The notes beneath the pieces were generated by a model. It saw nothing but the letters and a program-made list of their open reading frames with translations. It made no database searches and had not been told where the DNA came from. From an uncultured Acidobacteriota bacterium (lineage in GTDB: Bacteria > Acidobacteriota > Blastocatellia > RBC074): DNA of 20,952 bases. Within the stretch, counting starts at the first letter, position 1. Each line of letters opens with the position of its first letter. Shown one piece after another: positions 18,401 to 20,952 of the stretch. The position numbers and the translations under genes are program-made. The DNA lies in the NCBI GenBank assembly GCA_937967285.1, contig CALBSU010000773.1:1-20952 (forward strand), written 5' to 3'.

Positions 18401-18420
18401 GTGGGAAACCGGGTTCCCAC
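18401..18420. repeat. Short palindromic hairpin
   Basis: GTGGGAA (18401-18407) pairs with TTCCCAC (18414-18420) around a 6-base loop. GGAAACC occurs within it and twice more before 18480, once at the start of the large element. It could be an operator or part of a decayed repeat; position alone (about 150 bases before the operon start) cannot tell. Confidence 0.5.
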
Positions 18421-18460
18421 TTTCGGACTCGGTACTCTGGAAACCAGGTTCTTTGGGATT

Positions 18461-18611
18461 TAGACGCCAGGAAACCAAGAGGGCCAAGAGATCTCGACGC
18501 CAAGCTGCCAAGATAGCCAAGAGCAGGAGATCAAGTGAAGGATGCAATTGAGGAACATGGAGCAGTTCCATCCTTAATTCCATCTTGGCCCTCTTGGTTT
18601 CCTGGCGTCTA
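18461..18611. repeat. Inverted-repeat element D with perfect 29-bp arms
   Basis: The arms at 18461-18489 and 18583-18611 are exact reverse complements over 29 bases. The left side also carries a tandem second copy: CCARG units start at 18467, 18475 and 18484, and again at 18500, 18508 and 18517. Each triplet has +8, +9 spacing and the two triplets are offset by exactly 33 bases. A small apical stem is GGAAC (18552-18556) with GTTCC (18565-18569), and AAGGAT/ATCCTT pair just outside it. The unit CGCCAAG-N-N-GCCAAG matches element C. The perfect arms suggest recent origin or continued pairing. Confidence 0.85.
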
Positions 18612-18682
18612 TATCCCCAAGATATTTAATTTCCAAAGTACTCAGTCGATTCAGGCGGCGGGGCCCCAGTCCGGTTTTTCTG

Positions 18683-18710
18683 TTGCAAACTTCGGGCGAT
18701 CAAGTACGAT
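18683..18710 (+). promoter_or_regulatory. Candidate sigma-70-like promoter of the exported protein gene
   Basis: TTGCAA at 18683-18688 and TACGAT at 18705-18710 are 16 bases apart, each matching four of six consensus bases. Transcription would begin near 18717, about 38 bases before the ATG at 18755. The match is moderate and acidobacterial promoters are not well defined. Confidence 0.35.
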
Positions 18711-18745
18711 ATGCAGAATCACTTTCTGAGAACCATTCTGGAAAT

Positions 18746-18750
18746 GAGGT
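18746..18750 (+). promoter_or_regulatory. Ribosome binding site fixing the start at 18755
   Basis: GAGGT ends 4 bases before the ATG at 18755. It favours this start over the in-frame TTG at 18683, which coincides with the candidate -35 element. Confidence 0.6.
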
Positions 18751-18754
18751 AAAA

Positions 18755-19927
18755 ATGAGTATCGTGACGATGAGAGTTTCCCTTCCGTTTGTTTCCGCTG
18801 CCCGTGGCAGATTCGCCGCGATGCTGATCTTGCTGCTTGTATTGGCGGCACAGGGCGTCCTCGGACAGAGCAAGCCCGGGATCGAGAGCCTCTCGGCAGA
18901 GGAATTCTCGCGGCTGATCAACGAACTCTCGGAGGACGGCGGATACTTCCGTTCCGATAATTTCACCTCGAATGAGACGGCCTATCTGACGGTCGTGGAT
19001 CTTCTCCGCGATCTCGGCGCTTCAGGCGGCGCGTATCTCGGCGTCGGGCCTGAACAGAACTTCACCTACATCGCGAAGATCCGGCCGCAGATCGCCTTCA
19101 TCGTCGACATACGGAGGCAGGCGGTAATTCAGCACCTGATGTACAAGGCGATCTTTCATAATTCGCCCGACAGAGTGCGATTCATCTCGAAACTCTTCAG
19201 CCGTCCGCTGACCGGCGAGAAGCCGCCGACCAACGAGAGCCCGCTCAACGAGATGATGGCCTACATCAACCGGACGCCGACCGACGACAAGATATTCTCG
19301 GCGAACCTCGATGAGGTCGCGAAAACCATCGAGAAGGAGTTCAAATTCCCTCTCAACGACAATGACCGGAAGAGCCTCGAGTACGTCTATCGCAGTTTTC
19401 ATCACGACGGGCTGGAGATTTCGTACAGGATGGACGGATACTGGGGAAGCAACTTCCCTTCGTTCCGCGAGATCGTCGAGCAGACCGATCAGAAGGGCAA
19501 ACAGGGGAATTTTCTGGCATCCGACGCCGACTACCAGTTTCTCCGCGAAATGCACAGAAAGAACCTGATCATCCCGGTGGTCGGCAACTTTGCCGGGACC
19601 AAGGCGCTGGCGGCCGTCGGCGATTTCCTCAGAAAGAACGGCTATACGGTCACCGCCTACTACACTTCGAACGTCGAGCAGTATCTCTTCAGCAGCGAGG
19701 TCTTTCCCGAGTTCGTCGCCAATGTGAAGAAGCTGCCGATCACCGAAAAGAGCCTCTTCATCAGATCGGCGACGGGCAGGTTTTCGCACCCGGCAAGGCT
19801 GGCCGGCCATCGCGCCAGCACGATCCTCCAGAAGATCTCGGTCTTCATCAAAGACTTCGATGCGGGACTCTACGAGACCTACCGCGATCTGGTCATGACC
19901 AATTACATTGCGCCTGAGGTCAGATGA
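18755..19927 (+). CDS. Exported protein of uncharacterised family (LIC_10091-like)
   Basis: This encodes 390 residues. A basic N-region and the hydrophobic stretch AAMLILLLVLAAQGVLG (21-37) form a signal peptide, probably cleaved before Gln38. An ATG five codons in would shorten the N-region. The mature part begins with SLSAEEFSRLINELSEDGGYF. It then has YLGVGPEQNFTYIAKIRPQ and IAFIVDIRRQ (about 94-122), a glycine-rich loop then a strand ending in Asp, recalling motif I of a SAM-methyltransferase-like Rossmann fold. Further blocks are YRSFHHDGLEISY (212-224), IIPVVGNFAGTKAL (272-285) and a helical C-terminus. I recall similar proteins annotated after Leptospira LIC_10091, with no established function; I could not verify this. 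It is divergent from the ADOP operon, and its convergent neighbour is the glycosidase. Confidence 0.8.
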   Translation: MSIVTMRVSLPFVSAARGRFAAMLILLLVLAAQGVLGQSKPGIESLSAEEFSRLINELSEDGGYFRSDNFTSNETAYLTVVDLLRDLGASGGAYLGVGPEQNFTYIAKIRPQIAFIVDIRRQAVIQHLMYKAIFHNSPDRVRFISKLFSRPLTGEKPPTNESPLNEMMAYINRTPTDDKIFSANLDEVAKTIEKEFKFPLNDNDRKSLEYVYRSFHHDGLEISYRMDGYWGSNFPSFREIVEQTDQKGKQGNFLASDADYQFLREMHRKNLIIPVVGNFAGTKALAAVGDFLRKNGYTVTAYYTSNVEQYLFSSEVFPEFVANVKKLPITEKSLFIRSATGRFSHPARLAGHRASTILQKISVFIKDFDAGLYETYRDLVMTNYIAPEVR

Positions 19928-19934
19928 AAGCTGC

Positions 19935-19983
19935 GCACGCGAACGGTGCCCCCTCGCGTGCCAACGGTGCGCCCCCGCGTGCC
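19935..19983. repeat. Tandem 21-bp GC-rich repeats between convergent genes
   Basis: Two 21-base units beginning AACGGTGC and ending CGCGTGCC lie head to tail at 19942-19962 and 19963-19983, differing at a few positions. GCACGCG just before them (19935-19941) can pair with CGCGTGC (19955-19961), giving a hairpin within this 61-base gap. The position between two 3' ends suggests a shared transcription end, but no T-run is present. Confidence 0.6.
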
Positions 19984-19988
19984 TCCAC

Positions 19989-20952
19989 TCACCTGACGAC
20001 AACCCTGACAGGCCCGAGCAGTCCCGACGGCAGAGGCTGAAGGTTCTCCATATCCTGCGGTCTGAAACGTTCGCCGTAGCGGAGGTTGAGCAGGCGGTAA
20101 TCCGGCAGCCGGCGGCCCGCGAGATGATTGATCGCCGTATTGCCCGCTTCGATCCTGATCGAATTCTCACCGGGCCTGATCAGGTTTCCGATCTCGATCG
20201 CATAGGGAGGGCACCAGAGCGAGCCGGCGCGCCGGTCATTGACGAAGATCGTCGCCGCATCGCGAATCGGAGCGTCCAGCCATGCTCGCATGCCGTTGCG
20301 TCGCTCGACTTCCTGAAGCGGTTCGCCCCGGCCGAAATCCAGAACGACCTTTCGCCCGACCCACTCAGCCGGCACGCTGATATTTCGTCGATAAATTCCC
20401 GTTCCAGAGAAATACCGCGCATCCTCATCGATTTCTGTCCATGATTTCAGCCGATCGAGTCTGACGGTCCGTCCCGCGATCTCGAGCGACCAGTCTCGGC
20501 TCAGATCGACTTCCGCAGAGATGGGGGCCGGCTTCTGTGTCGCGGGCAGGGATCTCCGCGTGAAGACGACGAAACGCGAGCCGTACGGTTCGAGTTCCAG
20601 ATCGATACGGCTGCCCCGTGCATTGGCAGCCGGCTCGATTGCGCCGGTCCGCGGATCCCAGATCTCTGCATTCATCCCCGTCACGCGAAATTCCGGGCTC
20701 AGGCTCCGGGCAGCATTTGTCGTGTTGGCGATGAAATAGACCTCTGCCGAATCGGTCGATCTGCGGATGAAACCGATCCCGCTTCCCGCCCCCGAAAAAT
20801 CGACGTCCGGCCTGACGGCCGCGGCCAGAGCCCTGCCGAGCGCTGCCTTCTCTTCCCTGACGAAGCGTCCGTTCGCCCCGTCGAACAGGCGCCTGGATAT
20901 CCTTTCGACAGCCGCGCGATCCTCCGCGGATGCTTTCAACCCCGGCGGGAGC
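19989..20952 (-). CDS. Glycoside hydrolase, C-terminal part (GH106-like alpha-L-rhamnosidase), cut by right edge
   Basis: The frame is open to the right edge: the codons beyond the TTG at 20939 read LPPG in frame, so that TTG is not the start and about 320 C-terminal residues are seen. GSGIGFIRRSTDSAEVYFIANTTN and TGMNAEIWDPRTGAIEP are typical of the beta-sandwich after the catalytic region in large rhamnosidase-like hydrolases. A galactose-binding-like sandwich follows (GIYRRNISVPAEWVGRKVVLDFG, ATIFVNDRRAGSLWCPPYAIEIG). The tail LLNLRYGERF...SGLLGPVRVVV is also typical. The catalytic residues lie outside the window, so family (GH106 against a GH2/GH78-like relative) and activity are inferred. 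These enzymes release L-rhamnose from plant or microbial polysaccharides and are usually exported. Confidence 0.8.
   Translation of the reverse strand, partial: LPPGLKASAEDRAAVERISRRLFDGANGRFVREEKAALGRALAAAVRPDVDFSGAGSGIGFIRRSTDSAEVYFIANTTNAARSLSPEFRVTGMNAEIWDPRTGAIEPAANARGSRIDLELEPYGSRFVVFTRRSLPATQKPAPISAEVDLSRDWSLEIAGRTVRLDRLKSWTEIDEDARYFSGTGIYRRNISVPAEWVGRKVVLDFGRGEPLQEVERRNGMRAWLDAPIRDAATIFVNDRRAGSLWCPPYAIEIGNLIRPGENSIRIEAGNTAINHLAGRRLPDYRLLNLRYGERFRPQDMENLQPLPSGLLGPVRVVVR

Larger units (their letters stand above)
18255..18754. other. Divergent promoter region with repeats
   Basis: These 500 bases between two divergent genes hold no supported coding sequence. They contain a small hairpin (18401-18420), a large inverted-repeat element (18461-18611) and a candidate promoter for the rightward gene (18683-18710). 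The leftward operon's promoter must be here or inside the element, but I could not single one out. Confidence 0.7.

Noticed and set aside
18461..18611. CRISPR-like array
   Set aside because: The repeats are 5-7 bases at 8-9 base spacing inside an inverted repeat. There are no 25-40 base repeats with unique spacers and no cas genes.
19022..20170. A 382-codon minus-strand frame spanning the exported protein gene and the end of the glycosidase
   Set aside because: It overlaps two better-supported genes, lacks a recognisable domain, and its composition looks like an antisense shadow.
20937..20939. TTG as the start codon of the right-hand glycosidase
   Set aside because: The frame remains open upstream to the window edge with plausible sequence, and the remaining 316 residues are only the C-terminal domains of a much larger family.

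Overview
This window reads as a chromosomal stretch of an Acidobacteriota member. It is GC-rich by eye. It carries five large two-FtsX-domain permeases of the type catalogued as 'acidobacterial duplicated orphan permease' (ADOP) and no visible ABC ATPase gene. Large ADOP paralogue families are a known hallmark of that phylum. The class or genus cannot be fixed from the sequence.

Layout, left to right. (1) 1-2423, minus: an ADOP permease whose last codons lie beyond the left edge. (2) 2768-3133, minus: a small four-helix membrane protein. (3) 3274-6513, minus: a secreted tricorn-type S41 protease with a complete catalytic tetrad. (4) 6786-7598, minus: an AraC-family regulator with a cupin-like sensor domain. 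(5) 7914-18254, minus: a tightly spaced putative operon, read from 18254 downward. It contains ADOP, a small NTF2/lumazine-binding-like exported protein, then three more ADOPs, with gaps of only 23, 48, 44 and 23 bases. (6) 18755-19927, plus: a divergent exported protein of an uncharacterised family. (7) 19989 to the right edge, minus: the C-terminal third or so of a glycoside hydrolase, probably GH106-like alpha-L-rhamnosidase.

How it may work together: the ADOP operon probably makes several large inner-membrane proteins with big periplasmic domains. With no ATPase alongside, they either borrow one encoded elsewhere or have a different, unproven mode of action. The NTF2-like protein is the only non-permease in the operon, and its position suggests co-expression. 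The other genes (protease, regulator, membrane protein, glycosidase) look like independent transcription units with no obvious pathway link.

The most unusual structure is intergenic. Every gap between separate transcription units holds inverted or tandem repeats, while the intra-operon gaps are short and hold none that I can see. Four of these gaps contain a 100-190 bp element with outer inverted arms and a small apical hairpin. In three of the four (2470-2590, 7721-7910, 18461-18611) the arms carry related short A/G-rich units repeated with the same +8, +9 base spacing. The fourth (6576-6700) uses a different unit with 9-10 base spacing. I treat these as the main lead for an under-described repeat class. 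The coding content is otherwise recognisable.
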